A DNA stretch of 64,000 nucleotides from Streptomyces pristinaespiralis. GTDB lineage: Bacteria > Actinomycetota > Actinomycetes > Streptomycetales > Streptomycetaceae. A model generated the notes under the pieces. That model saw only the letters and a program-made list of their open reading frames with translations. It had not been told where the DNA came from and made no database searches. This document shows positions 8,086 to 17,068 of this stretch, in pieces. The translations under genes were made by a program, and so were the position numbers. Each line of letters starts with the position of its first letter. Position 1 is the stretch's first letter. Location of the stretch: positions 1,674,001 through 1,738,000 of the forward strand of contig NZ_CP011340.1 of assembly GCF_001278075.1 (NCBI RefSeq), in the 5' to 3' direction.

Positions 8086-9429
8086 TCAGTTGTTCCTTTC
8101 GAGCAGCCGGCCCGTCGGCTCGGCCAGGTTGCCGTTCTCCACGATCCGCCTGCCGCGCAGCCACGTCGATCTGACGACCCCGTACAGCGTCCTGCCCGCG
8201 TAGGCGGTCACCTGGTTGCGGTGGTGCAGTTCGGCGGGGTCGACGGTGAAGGTCGCGTCGGGGGCGAGGACCGCGAAGTCGGCGTCGCGGCCGGCCTCGA
8301 TGGCGCCCTTGGCGCCGAGGCCCGCCAGGTCGGCGGGGGCCTTCGCCATCCAGCGGACGACGTCGTCGAGGGTGTGGCCGCGCTTGCGGGCCTCGGTCCA
8401 GATCGCGGGCAGGCCCAGCTGGAGCGAGGAGATGCCGCCCCAGGCGGATGCGAAGTCCGGGGTCTTGAGGTCGGTGGTGCAGGGAGAGTGGTCGGAGACG
8501 ATGCAGTCGATCGTGCCGTCGGCGAGGCCCTGCCAGAGCGCGTCCTGGTTGGCGGCCTCCCGGATCGGCGGGCAGCACTTGAACTCGGTCGCCCCGTCCG
8601 GGACCTCTTCCGCGGTGAGGGTGAGGAAGTGGGGGCACGACTCGACGGTGATCGAGACGCCCTCCCGACGGGCCTCCGCGATCAGCGGCAGCGCGTCGCT
8701 GGAGGACAGGTGCAGGACGTGGACGCGGGCGCCGAGCCGCTTGGCGTGCGAGATCAGGTTCCCGATCGCGGTGTTCTCGGCGTCCCGGGGGCGGGAGGCG
8801 AGGAAGTCTGCGTACCGGGGCCCACTGCGCTGCGGCGCGGAGGCGAGGTGGTGCGGGTCCTCGGCGTGCACGATCAGCAGGCCGCCGAAGCCGGAGATCT
8901 CGGCCATGGAGCGGGCGAGCTGCTCCTGGTCGAGTTCGGGGAACTCCTCGACGCCGGACGGCGACAGGAAGCACTTGAAGCCGAAGACGCCCGCGTCGTG
9001 CAGCGGCCGCAGGTCCTTGACGTTGGAGGGGATCGCGCCGCCCCAGAAGCCGACGTCGATGTGGGCCTTGGGGCGGGCCACGTCGCGCTTGACGGCGAGG
9101 TGCTCGACGGTGGTGGTGGGCGGCAGGGAGTTGAGCGGCATGTCGAGCAGGGTGGTGATGCCGCCGGCGGCGGCCGCGCGGGTGGCGGTCCAGAAGCCCT
9201 CCCACTCGGTGCGGCCGGGGTCGTTCACATGCACGTGGGTGTCGACGAGGCCGGGGAGGACGACGTCGTCGCCGAAGTCCTCGAGCCGGGCCCCGGCCGG
9301 CACGCCGGCGTCGTACGGACCCACCGCGGCGATCCGCCCGCCGGCGACGGAGACCGTCGCGGCGCGCGTCCCCTCGGGGGTGATCACACGCGTCGAGCGC
9401 AGCACCAGGTCCACTTCCACGTCGGACAC
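8086..9429 (-). CDS. allB: Allantoinase
   Basis: Opens the hydantoin ring of allantoin to give allantoate. A 447-residue cyclic amidohydrolase with the metal-binding DTHVHVND motif, the carboxylated-Lys segment [11 protein letters not shown], the later metal ligands HAEDPHH and VLHLSSSD, and the catalytic SDHSPC. Length is normal for AllB. The GTG start at 9429 has GAGGGGAG just upstream. It is the first gene of a two-gene operon with alc and is divergent from the IclR regulator across an intergenic region with two inverted repeats. Confidence 0.95.
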   Translation of the reverse strand: MSDVEVDLVLRSTRVITPEGTRAATVSVAGGRIAAVGPYDAGVPAGARLEDFGDDVVLPGLVDTHVHVNDPGRTEWEGFWTATRAAAAGGITTLLDMPLNSLPPTTTVEHLAVKRDVARPKAHIDVGFWGGAIPSNVKDLRPLHDAGVFGFKCFLSPSGVEEFPELDQEQLARSMAEISGFGGLLIVHAEDPHHLASAPQRSGPRYADFLASRPRDAENTAIGNLISHAKRLGARVHVLHLSSSDALPLIAEARREGVSITVESCPHFLTLTAEEVPDGATEFKCCPPIREAANQDALWQGLADGTIDCIVSDHSPCTTDLKTPDFASAWGGISSLQLGLPAIWTEARKRGHTLDDVVRWMAKAPADLAGLGAKGAIEAGRDADFAVLAPDATFTVDPAELHHRNQVTAYAGRTLYGVVRSTWLRGRRIVENGNLAEPTGRLLERNN

Positions 9430-9461
9430 CCGCTCCCCTCACTTCCACTGCTCAGCGAAAA

Positions 9462-9478
9462 TTCAACGAACTGTTGAA
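9462..9478. promoter_or_regulatory. Inverted repeat upstream of allB
   Basis: TTCAAC and GTTGAA arms separated by 5 bp, 33 bp upstream of the allB start. It is a candidate regulator site or overlaps the allB promoter; it may be bound by the adjacent IclR-type protein. Confidence 0.45.
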
Positions 9479-9543
9479 GGAGTCTTCCCCTCTCGTCGAT
9501 ACCCGTCAAGACCCGCCCGGGTCGGAAGATCACGCTTGTACGT

Positions 9544-9565
9544 TTCCACAAAGTGGAAGTACAAT
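9544..9565. promoter_or_regulatory. Candidate AllR operator in allB-allR intergenic region
   Basis: A palindrome of TTCCAC, AAA, GTGGAA (9544-9558) runs directly into GTACAATTCC. The part GTGGAAGTACAAT (9553-9565) recurs with one mismatch, in reverse orientation, upstream of the malate synthase gene (21529-21541). IclR-family proteins bind short palindromes of this kind. In S. coelicolor, AllR is known to control allantoin genes and a malate synthase, which fits. Confidence 0.55.
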
Positions 9566-9731
9566 TCCATTGCGACGTGGTCACTTCAGCCAGGAGTCCG
9601 GCCCACGCATCACCGCAGACAAGGGACAAACACGCCCTGACCGGCCACGACGCGACTCTGCGGGCGATGTGCCCCGGACCCGCGCCCGGTAGGCTGCAGC
9701 CTTGCCCTGCCTGCCCGAAAGGACCGCCGAC

Positions 9732-10532
9732 GTGCCGACGTCCAGCGCCAGCGCCACCGACGCAGCCAAGCCCGCCGCCAGCGGCGGCGTGCAGTCCCTT
9801 GAGCGCGCCTTCGACCTGCTCGAACGAATGGCCGACGCCGGTGGCGAGGTCGGCCTCAGCGAGCTCTCCGCGAGCAGCGGTCTGCCGCTGCCCACGATCC
9901 ACCGTCTGATGCGCACGCTGGTCGCCTGCGGCTACGTACGCCAGCAGCCCAACCGCCGCTACGCGCTCGGCCCCCGGCTGATCCGACTCGGCGAGTCCGC
10001 CTCCCGCCTCCTCGGCACCTGGGCCCGCCCCTACCTCGCCCGCCTCGTCGAGGAGACCGGCGAGACGGCGAACATGGCGCTGCTCGACGGCGACGAGATC
10101 GTCTACGTGGCGCAGGTGCCCTCGAAGCACTCCATGCGCATGTTCACCGAGGTGGGCCGCCGGGTGCTGCCGCACTCCACCGGTGTCGGCAAGGCGCTGC
10201 TCGCGCACACCCCCGCGGAGGAGGTGCGGGCGCTGCTGGCCAGGACCGGCATGCCCGCCGCGACCGAGAAGACGATCACCACGCCGGAGGGCTTCCTCGA
10301 GGCGCTCGAACAGGTCCGCCGCGCCGGCTACGCGGTCGACGACAACGAGCAGGAGATAGGGGTCCGCTGCCTCGCGGTCTCCGTGCCCGACTCCCCCACC
10401 GCCGCGGCCGTCTCGATCTCCGGTCCGGCGGGCCGGGTGACGGAGGCGGCGACGGAGAAGATCGTGCCCATCCTCCAGGAGGTCGCGCTCGACCTGTCCG
10501 CGGCGCTGGCCAACACCAACGCGCAGAGCTGA
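9732..10532 (+). CDS. allR: IclR-family transcriptional regulator of allantoin genes (AllR-like)
   Basis: A 266-residue IclR-type repressor with a winged helix-turn-helix at about residues 20-80 (SGGVQSLERAFDLLERM, then SSGLPLPTIHRLMRTL) and the effector-binding domain beyond residue 95, including MRMFTEVGRR and STGVGKALLAH. The GTG start at 9732 is preceded by GAAAGGACC; a TTG ten codons earlier lacks a good ribosome site. It sits divergent to allB, the arrangement seen for AllR in Streptomyces, so it probably represses allB-alc until allantoin-derived effectors appear. The symbol rests on this context. Confidence 0.85.
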   Translation: MPTSSASATDAAKPAASGGVQSLERAFDLLERMADAGGEVGLSELSASSGLPLPTIHRLMRTLVACGYVRQQPNRRYALGPRLIRLGESASRLLGTWARPYLARLVEETGETANMALLDGDEIVYVAQVPSKHSMRMFTEVGRRVLPHSTGVGKALLAHTPAEEVRALLARTGMPAATEKTITTPEGFLEALEQVRRAGYAVDDNEQEIGVRCLAVSVPDSPTAAAVSISGPAGRVTEAATEKIVPILQEVALDLSAALANTNAQS

Positions 10533-10535
10533 CGA

Positions 10536-10581
10536 CGGCGAAGGGCCGGGACCGCGCGAACGCGGTCCCGGCCCTTCGCCG
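10536..10581. terminator. Bidirectional terminator between allR and the GH92 gene
   Basis: A perfect 21-bp stem with a CGAA tetraloop (10536-10556 / 10561-10581) fills the gap between two converging genes whose stops lie 4 bp on either side. It is among the strongest hairpins in the window and should stop transcription from both sides. Confidence 0.9.
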
Positions 10582-10585
10582 TGCC

Positions 10586-13500
10586 TCAGACCAGCGTGAG
10601 CGCGTACACCTCCACCCGCGGGTCGTCCGGCAGGCTCAGCGAACGCACCGTCTTCGCCGCGTCCAGCGGCGCGGAGGTCGCGAACAGCCGTACGGAAGGA
10701 CCGTCGACGCCCTGGCCCCGCCGGATCCGGTGGTCCATGTCGAGCGCGACGGTGCTGCCACCGGGAGCGGAGCCCGCCCAGTCGCCCACGGTGACGGGCA
10801 GCTCGGCGCTGGTGCCGTCGGTGTAGCGGACGGTGAGCGTCGTGGATACCGTGCCGTTGTGGGCCGCGGCCACCAGCCGGAGCGTGCTGTGCCGCCCCGC
10901 AGGCAGGAGCATCGACTGCCCGCGGGCCTCGGTGAAGTTGGCGGCCGTACCCGACGCGTCGGGCGCCTGGTAGGTGACGCCGCCCCAGGTCACCGGGCCG
11001 GTCTTCGGCAGCAGCGCGGCGTCGTAGCTCCAGCCGCCGCCGTCGAAGTCGCCCTCACCGGAGGCGGCCACGGTCGCGGTGCCGTCGTGGTTCGCCTCCC
11101 GGGCGAGGTCCACCGCGCACTGCCCGTCGGCGGGTGTCGCGCACCGGTTCGGCTCGCGGACCTCGACGGTGGCCTCCCGCACCAGGCTCTCCACGCCGGA
11201 GCCGGCCACCTCGACGCGCACCGGGTAGGACCCGGCCTTCGTCCCGGCCGGCACGCTCACCTCGGCCTCGACCGTGCGCTGCACGGGCAGCCGGCGGGAG
11301 TCGAGCGTGAACGAGGACGGCATCCGCACCCCCCAGCCCTCAGGGGTCCGCGCCCGCACGGTGACCCGCAGCGCGCCGGGAGCCTGCCCCATCACGTCGA
11401 GGGTCAGGTGAGCGGTCTGCGGGGTGTCGCCCTGCGGTACGACGTCGGAGCCGGCCCGCAAAGAGGCGTCCAGCCGGCTGCGGGAGTCGGCGGTCGCACG
11501 GTTCACCGACGGCGGCTCCGCACTCCTGCCGGTGCCCCAGGAGGACGGCGCCTCGCCCAGCTCGTGGGCGAGGGTGCCGCCGTGCGCGACGGCGTCCCAG
11601 TCGAGCCAGGTCCGGCGCAGGTCACGGCCGTCGAACGCGGACCGCTGGATGTAGCGGGTGGTGTCGCTCGCTCCCGGCGCCTTGATCGTCAGGGTGCCGC
11701 CCTGCTCCTCGCCGTACTTCCCGATGCGGACGACGGCGGAGGAGAACTGCGGGCTGGAGACGGCGAGGAAGTCGCCGCCGCTCATCGTCGGATAGAGGCC
11801 GAGGGAGGAGAAGACGTACCAGGCGGACATGGTGCCCAGGTCGTCGTTGCCGGTCATGCCGTCGGGGCCGTTGGTGAAAAGGGTCATCGCCGCGCGGACG
11901 ACGGTCGCCGTCTTGGCCGGCGCTCCCGCCCACAGGTACATGTACGGGGCGTGCAGGTCGGGTTCGTTGTTCGGGTTGTAGGTGGGCTTGCCGTAGTAGT
12001 CGTACGGCGCGGAGATCCAGTCCTCGCGGGCCGTGCGCTCCGGGTCGGTGAGCAGCTTGTCGTACGCGAAGAAGGAGTCGAGCCGCTTCTCCGTGGCGGA
12101 CCTGCCGCCCATCAGGGCCACCAGCCCGGCCGGGTCCTGCGGCACCAGCCACTGGTACTGGTGGGCGCCGCCCTCGTGGAACTGGTGGGCCGCCTCGACG
12201 GGGTCGTACGGCGTCAGCCACGTCCCCTCTGCTGTACGCGGCCGGAACTGCCCGATGCCCGAGTCCCACAGATTGCGGTACCACTGGCCGCGCGCCGCGA
12301 ACGTCCGGGCGTCGGCCGCGTGGCCGAGCTCGCGGGCCATCAGGGCCAGCGAGGCGTCGGCCGCCGCGTATTCGAGGGTCGCGGAGGCCGGGTGCTTGCA
12401 GTCGTTGTCGCCGCCCTTGTCCGCGCAGTCCTTGCCGATCTCCAGGCCGGAGGGGAGGTAGCCGCGCTCCTTGTACTGCTCCACCCCGGAACGGCCGTTG
12501 TAGGGCGAGTCGGCCGGCGGTGTGCTGGTCGCGTTCTCGCGCAGCAGCCGGTACGCCTCCTCCTCGTGGCCCGCGAGGAGCCCCTTGGACCATGCCTCGA
12601 CGAGGAACGGCGTCACCGGGTCGCCGGTCATGATGTTGGTCTCGCTGTTGGCGAGCGCCCAGCGCGGCAGCCAGCCACCGTCCCGCCCGGCGGCGACGAC
12701 CGACAGGGCCACATCGCGGGCCACCTGCGGCTGGAGCAGCTCGAGCAGCTGGTTCTGCGGCCGGTAGGTGTCCCACAGGGAGAGGTTCTGGTAGGGCGTG
12801 AACCCGTCCGCGGTGTGCACCTTGCCGTCGAAGCCGGCGTACCGGCCGTCCACGTCGCCGGCGACGTTCGGGTGCAACTGGGCGTGGTAGAGCGCCGTGT
12901 AGAAGGCCCGCTGCCGCTCCACGGTTCCGCCGCCGACCTCGACGGAGCGGAGCTGACGCTGCCAGGTGGCACGCAGACCGGCACGGGTGGCGTCGAAGTC
13001 GTACGAGTCACCGGTCTCGGCCGCCAGGTTCTTGCGGGCGCCCTCGATGCCCGTGTACGACAGGCCGACCTTGACGACCACGTCGCGGTCGTCGGCCGCG
13101 TCGAACGTCACCCAGGCGCCGTTGCCGCCCTCGCCCTTGGCGTCACGGCCTCCGGGGGTGCGGGTGTCGCCGCGCCAGGTGCCGTGCGCGGCGAAGGGCC
13201 GGTCGAAGGTGGCGGTGAAGTGGACCGTGTGGCGGTCCTTGCCGGCACAGAAGTTCCCCGCCTCCACGCGGCCTTCGACGGTGCGGTCGCCGACGACGTG
13301 CACCTCGGAGTCGTACACCCGCTGGTTGGCCTTGCCGGTGTTGAACAGGACGTTGGCCTCACCGGTGGCGGGGAAGGTGTAGCGCTGCCAGCCGGTGCGG
13401 GGCGTGGCGGTGAGCTCCGCGTCGATGCCGTACGTCTTCAGGCCGACGCGGTAGTAGCCGGGCTCGGCCTTCTCGTCGTCGTGGGAGTAGGCGGACCGGT

Positions 13501-13891
13501 AGCGGGACGGATCGACGGTGTCGACCGGTCCGGTGGTGGGCATCAGGGGCAGTTCACCGGCGACGGAGCAGCCGACGCCGGAGAGGTGGGTCTGGCTGAA
13601 CCCGTGGATCCTGTCCTGCTGGTAGTCGTAGCCGCCCTGTCCGCCGGTGTCGGGGCTGACCTGCACCATCCCGAACGGGGCGCTCGCACCGGGGAAGGTG
13701 TTCCCGAAGTTCTGTGTGCCGACGAAGGGATTGACGAGTGCGGCGGGGTCGTCGGCCACCGGCGCGGCGGCCTCGGCGGCGGGAGCCGGGGCGAGCAGGC
13801 CGCCCCAGGCGAGAGCGGCGGCGAGCGGGACCACGGCTGCCCGCGACGTGCGCGCCCGTATTCTCCTCAGCAGTTGATGCATGGGCGTCAT
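10586..13891 (-). CDS. Secreted GH92-family alpha-1,2-mannosidase
   Basis: A 1101-residue exported glycosidase that would trim alpha-mannosides from fungal or yeast mannoproteins outside the cell. An Arg-rich signal peptide ending near APAAEAAA precedes the GH92 N-terminal beta domain (NPFVGTQNFGNTFPGASAPFG). The (alpha/alpha)6 catalytic region contains SLWDTYR and GNDDLGTMSAWYVFSSLGLYP, both characteristic of the family. A C-terminal NEW3-like beta domain (about residues 790-890) and a further galactose-binding-like domain follow. I chose the ATG at 13891 because AGAGAGGGA precedes it and because a LacI-type palindrome lies just upstream, which a start at 13957 would place inside the gene. 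Confidence 0.92.
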   Translation of the reverse strand: MTPMHQLLRRIRARTSRAAVVPLAAALAWGGLLAPAPAAEAAAPVADDPAALVNPFVGTQNFGNTFPGASAPFGMVQVSPDTGGQGGYDYQQDRIHGFSQTHLSGVGCSVAGELPLMPTTGPVDTVDPSRYRSAYSHDDEKAEPGYYRVGLKTYGIDAELTATPRTGWQRYTFPATGEANVLFNTGKANQRVYDSEVHVVGDRTVEGRVEAGNFCAGKDRHTVHFTATFDRPFAAHGTWRGDTRTPGGRDAKGEGGNGAWVTFDAADDRDVVVKVGLSYTGIEGARKNLAAETGDSYDFDATRAGLRATWQRQLRSVEVGGGTVERQRAFYTALYHAQLHPNVAGDVDGRYAGFDGKVHTADGFTPYQNLSLWDTYRPQNQLLELLQPQVARDVALSVVAAGRDGGWLPRWALANSETNIMTGDPVTPFLVEAWSKGLLAGHEEEAYRLLRENATSTPPADSPYNGRSGVEQYKERGYLPSGLEIGKDCADKGGDNDCKHPASATLEYAAADASLALMARELGHAADARTFAARGQWYRNLWDSGIGQFRPRTAEGTWLTPYDPVEAAHQFHEGGAHQYQWLVPQDPAGLVALMGGRSATEKRLDSFFAYDKLLTDPERTAREDWISAPYDYYGKPTYNPNNEPDLHAPYMYLWAGAPAKTATVVRAAMTLFTNGPDGMTGNDDLGTMSAWYVFSSLGLYPTMSGGDFLAVSSPQFSSAVVRIGKYGEEQGGTLTIKAPGASDTTRYIQRSAFDGRDLRRTWLDWDAVAHGGTLAHELGEAPSSWGTGRSAEPPSVNRATADSRSRLDASLRAGSDVVPQGDTPQTAHLTLDVMGQAPGALRVTVRARTPEGWGVRMPSSFTLDSRRLPVQRTVEAEVSVPAGTKAGSYPVRVEVAGSGVESLVREATVEVREPNRCATPADGQCAVDLAREANHDGTATVAASGEGDFDGGGWSYDAALLPKTGPVTWGGVTYQAPDASGTAANFTEARGQSMLLPAGRHSTLRLVAAAHNGTVSTTLTVRYTDGTSAELPVTVGDWAGSAPGGSTVALDMDHRIRRGQGVDGPSVRLFATSAPLDAAKTVRSLSLPDDPRVEVYALTLV

Positions 13892-13942
13892 GAGCGTCCC
13901 TCTCTGAATCCATGGACCGGCGCGGAGACTTGACCATGCATC

Positions 13943-13956
13943 TGACATCGTTGTCA
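13943..13956. promoter_or_regulatory. LacI-type operator upstream of the GH92 gene
   Basis: TGACA, TCGT, TGTCA: a 14-bp near-perfect palindrome resembling the TGACAACGTTGTCA-like sites of actinobacterial LacI-family sugar regulators, 52 bp upstream of the chosen GH92 start. No lacI gene is adjacent, so a trans-acting sugar regulator is implied. Confidence 0.5.
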
Positions 13957-14008
13957 ACGCCCTGGACCGATTTCCCCTCCCCGGGGGAACCGGTCCGTGG
14001 CGTCGCGC

Positions 14009-14702
14009 TCAGAGCGACGCGGTGAGCGTGGGCGCGAGTCGGCCGTCCGTCATGGTGACCGTGCGGTCCATCCGTTCCAGATGCGCCCGGTCGTGCGTCA
14101 CCAGCACCGTCGCGGTGGCCCGTTCGCGGGTCAGGCGCACCAGCAGGTCCAGGACCGCCGCGCCCCGCTCGTGGTCGAGCGCGCTGGTCGGTTCGTCGAC
14201 GAGGAGCACGGCCGGGTCGTTCATCAGCGCGCGGGCGATGTTCACCCGCTGGCGTTGGCCGCCCGACAGCTGGTGCGGCCGGCGGCCGGCGGCCGGCCTC
14301 CGCCGCGAGGCCGACCGCGTCGAGCAGTTCGAGGGCCCTGCCGCGGGCGGTGCGCGCGACCCGGCCGGAGACATGGGCCATCACCTGCAACTGCTCCGCC
14401 GCCGTCAGCGACGGCAGCAGGTTCGGCTGCTGGAAGACGATGCCGATGCGCTCGCGGCGCAGGGCTGCCTTCGCCGCCGGATTGAGCCCGGCCGTGTCGG
14501 CGCCGTCCACGACGACCCGGCCGCTGTCGGGGGTGACCAGGGTCGCCGCGACGGCCAGCAGGCTGGACTTGCCGGAACCGGACGGTCCGACGACGGCGGT
14601 CAGCGACCCGGCCGGAACATCGAGCGAGACCCGGTCGAGTGCGGTGAGCCGCCCCCTGCCGTCGGGGTAGGTGAGGGTGATGTCGTCGAGCAGCAGGCTC
14701 AT
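14009..14702 (-). pseudogene. ABC transporter ATP-binding protein, frameshifted
   Basis: The N-terminal half reads in one frame with Walker A GPSGSGKSS, the Q-loop (VFQQPNLLPS) and the start of the helical domain. The signature motif LSGGQRQR, Walker B VLLVDEPTSALD and H-loop VTHDRAH follow in a different frame. The shift falls in three tandem copies of CGGCCGG (14276-14296); two copies would restore one continuous protein of about 228 residues with EAGRRPHQLSGG across the join. It is a lipoprotein/antimicrobial-peptide type exporter ATPase (MacB/LolD-like). Its ATG overlaps the permease stop as ATGA. The shift could be a mutation, a variable repeat or a sequencing error. Confidence 0.85.
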
Positions 14703-15763
14703 CGTGCGCTCCCGAGTGCGGTCAGGGGGTCGACGGCGGTGATCCGCCGGATGGACAGGGCGGCCCCGGCCGCGCCGAGGACGATCATCACGGCGGCCGG
14801 GACGAGGACGGTCGGCGCGTCGAGCACGAACGGCACGTCGCCGCCGCTGATCAGCGCCCCGGCACCGGCCGCGAGCCCGGTGCCGAGCAGAGTTCCGGCC
14901 GCGAGCATCACCACGGCCTGGCCGAGGGCGTCACGCAGCAGGTACCGGGTGGAGGCGCCGAGGGCCTTGAGCACGGCCACGTCGCCACTGCGCTGGATCG
15001 TCCACACCGTGAAGAACGCGCCGATGACGAGGGCCGAGATCGCGAACAGGAAGCCGCGCATCAGCTGCAGCGAGCCGTTCTCCGACTGGTAGGAGCCGAT
15101 GGCGCTCAGGGCGTCGTCGACGGTGCGGGTCTGCGTGCCGATCGCCTCGTCGGCGGCGGCGGTGTCGGCGCCGCCCGTGGTGGTCAGCGCGATCACGGTC
15201 GCCGCCGGGCCCTGGGAGAGGCGCTGCCAGTCGTCGAGCGCCGTCCACACCACGGGGGTGTGGGAGTAGGAGGCGTCGCCCTCGACGGCGGAGACGGCGG
15301 CGTCGAGCGTGCCGAGCCGGACGCGGTCGCCGGCCCGCAGCCCGAGCTCGTCCGCGGCCGGCTCGGAGAGCACCACCTCGCCGGAGCGCACCGGGCGCGG
15401 CGCGAGCCCGGCCGACGGCTCGCTGCCGAAGGCGGAGACGGCGGCCGTGCGCTCCCCCGCCGTCGCGTTGAGGGTACGGATGCCCAACGGGGCGGCGGCG
15501 GTGACACCGGGCAGGGCGGCCCAGTCGCGCCACTGGTCCTCGGCGACGGCCGAGTTCGCGAACGACACCGACTCGCCGCCCGGTGGCGCGGCGAAGGCGA
15601 TCCGGTCGGCGGGCAGGCCGGTGAGGGCCGAGGTGTTCTCCCTGGCCAGGCCGGCGGTGAGCCCGGACAGCAGTCCCACCAGCAGGGTGATCAGCACGAC
15701 GACCGTGCCCATCAGCGCGAACCGCCCCTTGGCGAAGCGAAGGTCTCTCCATGCGACGAACAT
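14699..15763 (-). CDS. FtsX-like ABC transporter permease
   Basis: A 354-residue membrane protein of the FtsX/MacB-like type. It has one N-terminal membrane helix (about residues 17-40, VVVLITLLVGLLSG), a large extracytoplasmic domain of about 200 residues, and three C-terminal helices (about 255-345), including LKALGASTRYLLRD in the cytoplasmic loop. The ATG at 15763 is preceded by GGGAGCC. It forms an operon with the ATPase and is divergent from a kinase/regulator pair, a layout typical of envelope-stress or antibiotic-responsive exporters. Substrate unknown. Confidence 0.88.
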   Translation of the reverse strand: MFVAWRDLRFAKGRFALMGTVVVLITLLVGLLSGLTAGLARENTSALTGLPADRIAFAAPPGGESVSFANSAVAEDQWRDWAALPGVTAAAPLGIRTLNATAGERTAAVSAFGSEPSAGLAPRPVRSGEVVLSEPAADELGLRAGDRVRLGTLDAAVSAVEGDASYSHTPVVWTALDDWQRLSQGPAATVIALTTTGGADTAAADEAIGTQTRTVDDALSAIGSYQSENGSLQLMRGFLFAISALVIGAFFTVWTIQRSGDVAVLKALGASTRYLLRDALGQAVVMLAAGTLLGTGLAAGAGALISGGDVPFVLDAPTVLVPAAVMIVLGAAGAALSIRRITAVDPLTALGSAR

Positions 15764-15820
15764 GGCTCCCAGCCTGGTCGGCGCGACGGGCCGGGGCATC
15801 GCACTCCGGTGCGTATCCGT

Positions 15821-15838
15821 CTCAACCTTTTGATTGAG
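15821..15838. promoter_or_regulatory. Inverted repeat in divergent exporter/kinase promoter region
   Basis: CTCAA and TTGAG arms with an 8-bp AT-richer spacer, plus GCAC/GTGC arms just upstream (15801-15812), in the 111-bp gap between the permease and kinase starts. This is a candidate binding site for the paired response regulator. Confidence 0.35.
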
Positions 15839-15874
15839 CCGGTCGCCCGGCGCCTTGCTTACGCTGGAGTGACC

Positions 15875-17068
15875 ATGGACTCCCGGACCCTGACCCCCGT
15901 CGTGCGCGTACTGCGCGTGTGCCTGCACGCCCTGCTGGCCGGACTGCTGGCGCTGACCGCCGTACGGGCCGTCACCGGCGGCGAGCCGCACGCGTACGCG
16001 GTCGTGACCGTGGCCGCGCTCGTCGCGGCCGTGTACGCGGCGGGTGTCCTCACCCCCGCGGTGCACCGCTCCGGGCGTGCCGCCGCCCTGTGGCTCGCGG
16101 CACTCGGGGCGGCGTGGCTGGCGCTGCTGGTCCTGTCGCCGGACGCGCTGTGGGTGGCGTTCCCGCTGTACTTCCTCCAGCTGCATCTGCTGCCGGGCCG
16201 GTGGGGTCCGGCCGCGGTGGCGGCGACGGCCGCCGCCGCGATCGGGAGCTTCCTGCTGCACGGGCAGACGGTCACACCGGGCACGTTCATCGGACCGTTG
16301 CTGGGCGCGGCCGTCGCGGTGGCGACGGTGCTCGGCTACAAGGCTCTGTACCGGGAGAGCGAGAGCCGCCGCCGGCTGATCGAAGAGCTGGTCTCCACGC
16401 GCGCCGAACTCGCCGCCGCCGAACGCACCGCGGGGACGCTGGCCGAACGGGAACGGCTCGCCCGTGAGATCCACGACACGCTCGCGCAGGGCCTGTCCAG
16501 CATCCAGCTGCTGCTGCGCGCCGCGGAACGGGTCCTGGACGAGGACGACCCGGCCGCCCGGCACGTCCGGCAGGCGCGCCGGGCGGCGCAGGACAACCTG
16601 GCGGAGGCCCGCCGGTTCGTCCGTGCCCTGTCCCCTCCCGACCTGGAACGCGGCTCGCTGGCCGGGGCGCTGGAGCGGCTGTGCGCCGGAGCCCACGGCC
16701 CGGTGGTGCGGTTCTGCCTCAGCGGCACGCCCGTGGAGCTGCCCACGCCGTACGAGGTGGCGCTGCTGCGGACCGCGCAGTCGGCGCTCGCCAACACCGA
16801 GCGCCACGCTGCCGCCTCGCGGGCGGAGATCACCCTCAGCTACATGGACACCTCGGTGTCGCTGGACGTCGTCGACGACGGCCGGGGCTTCGACCCCGGC
16901 GCGGCGCCCCGCGGGGAACGCCGGGAGGGCGGCTTCGGGCTGCGCGCGATGCGCTCACGGGCGAGCTCGCTCGGCGGGACGCTGAGCGTCGAGTCCGCGC
17001 CCGGCCAGGGCACGGCGGTCGCCCTGACCCTGCCGCTGCCCGCGTCGGTCCCGGAGCGCGCGGCATGA
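15875..17068 (+). CDS. Two-component sensor histidine kinase (HisKA_3)
   Basis: A 397-residue membrane kinase. Five to six hydrophobic helices (about residues 10-165) have only short loops. A coiled linker with ERTAGTLAERERLAREIHDTLA and the phospho-acceptor His follows, then HATPase_c with ALANTERHAAASRAE, VVDDGRGFDP and GGFGLRAMRSRA. The ATG at 15875 has GGAG five bases upstream. It overlaps the regulator gene by ATGA. Its divergence from the exporter suggests it senses the exporter's substrate or the damage that substrate causes, as inferred for LiaS/DesK-like kinases. Confidence 0.92.
   Translation: MDSRTLTPVVRVLRVCLHALLAGLLALTAVRAVTGGEPHAYAVVTVAALVAAVYAAGVLTPAVHRSGRAAALWLAALGAAWLALLVLSPDALWVAFPLYFLQLHLLPGRWGPAAVAATAAAAIGSFLLHGQTVTPGTFIGPLLGAAVAVATVLGYKALYRESESRRRLIEELVSTRAELAAAERTAGTLAERERLAREIHDTLAQGLSSIQLLLRAAERVLDEDDPAARHVRQARRAAQDNLAEARRFVRALSPPDLERGSLAGALERLCAGAHGPVVRFCLSGTPVELPTPYEVALLRTAQSALANTERHAAASRAEITLSYMDTSVSLDVVDDGRGFDPGAAPRGERREGGFGLRAMRSRASSLGGTLSVESAPGQGTAVALTLPLPASVPERAA

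Noticed and set aside
6733..9477. A 914-codon plus-strand frame over the allantoin genes
   Set aside because: Low-complexity shadow of alc and allB, which have clear catalytic motifs on the minus strand.
10730..13933. A 1067-codon plus-strand frame opposite the GH92 gene
   Set aside because: No motifs and biased composition; GH92 motifs are on the minus strand.
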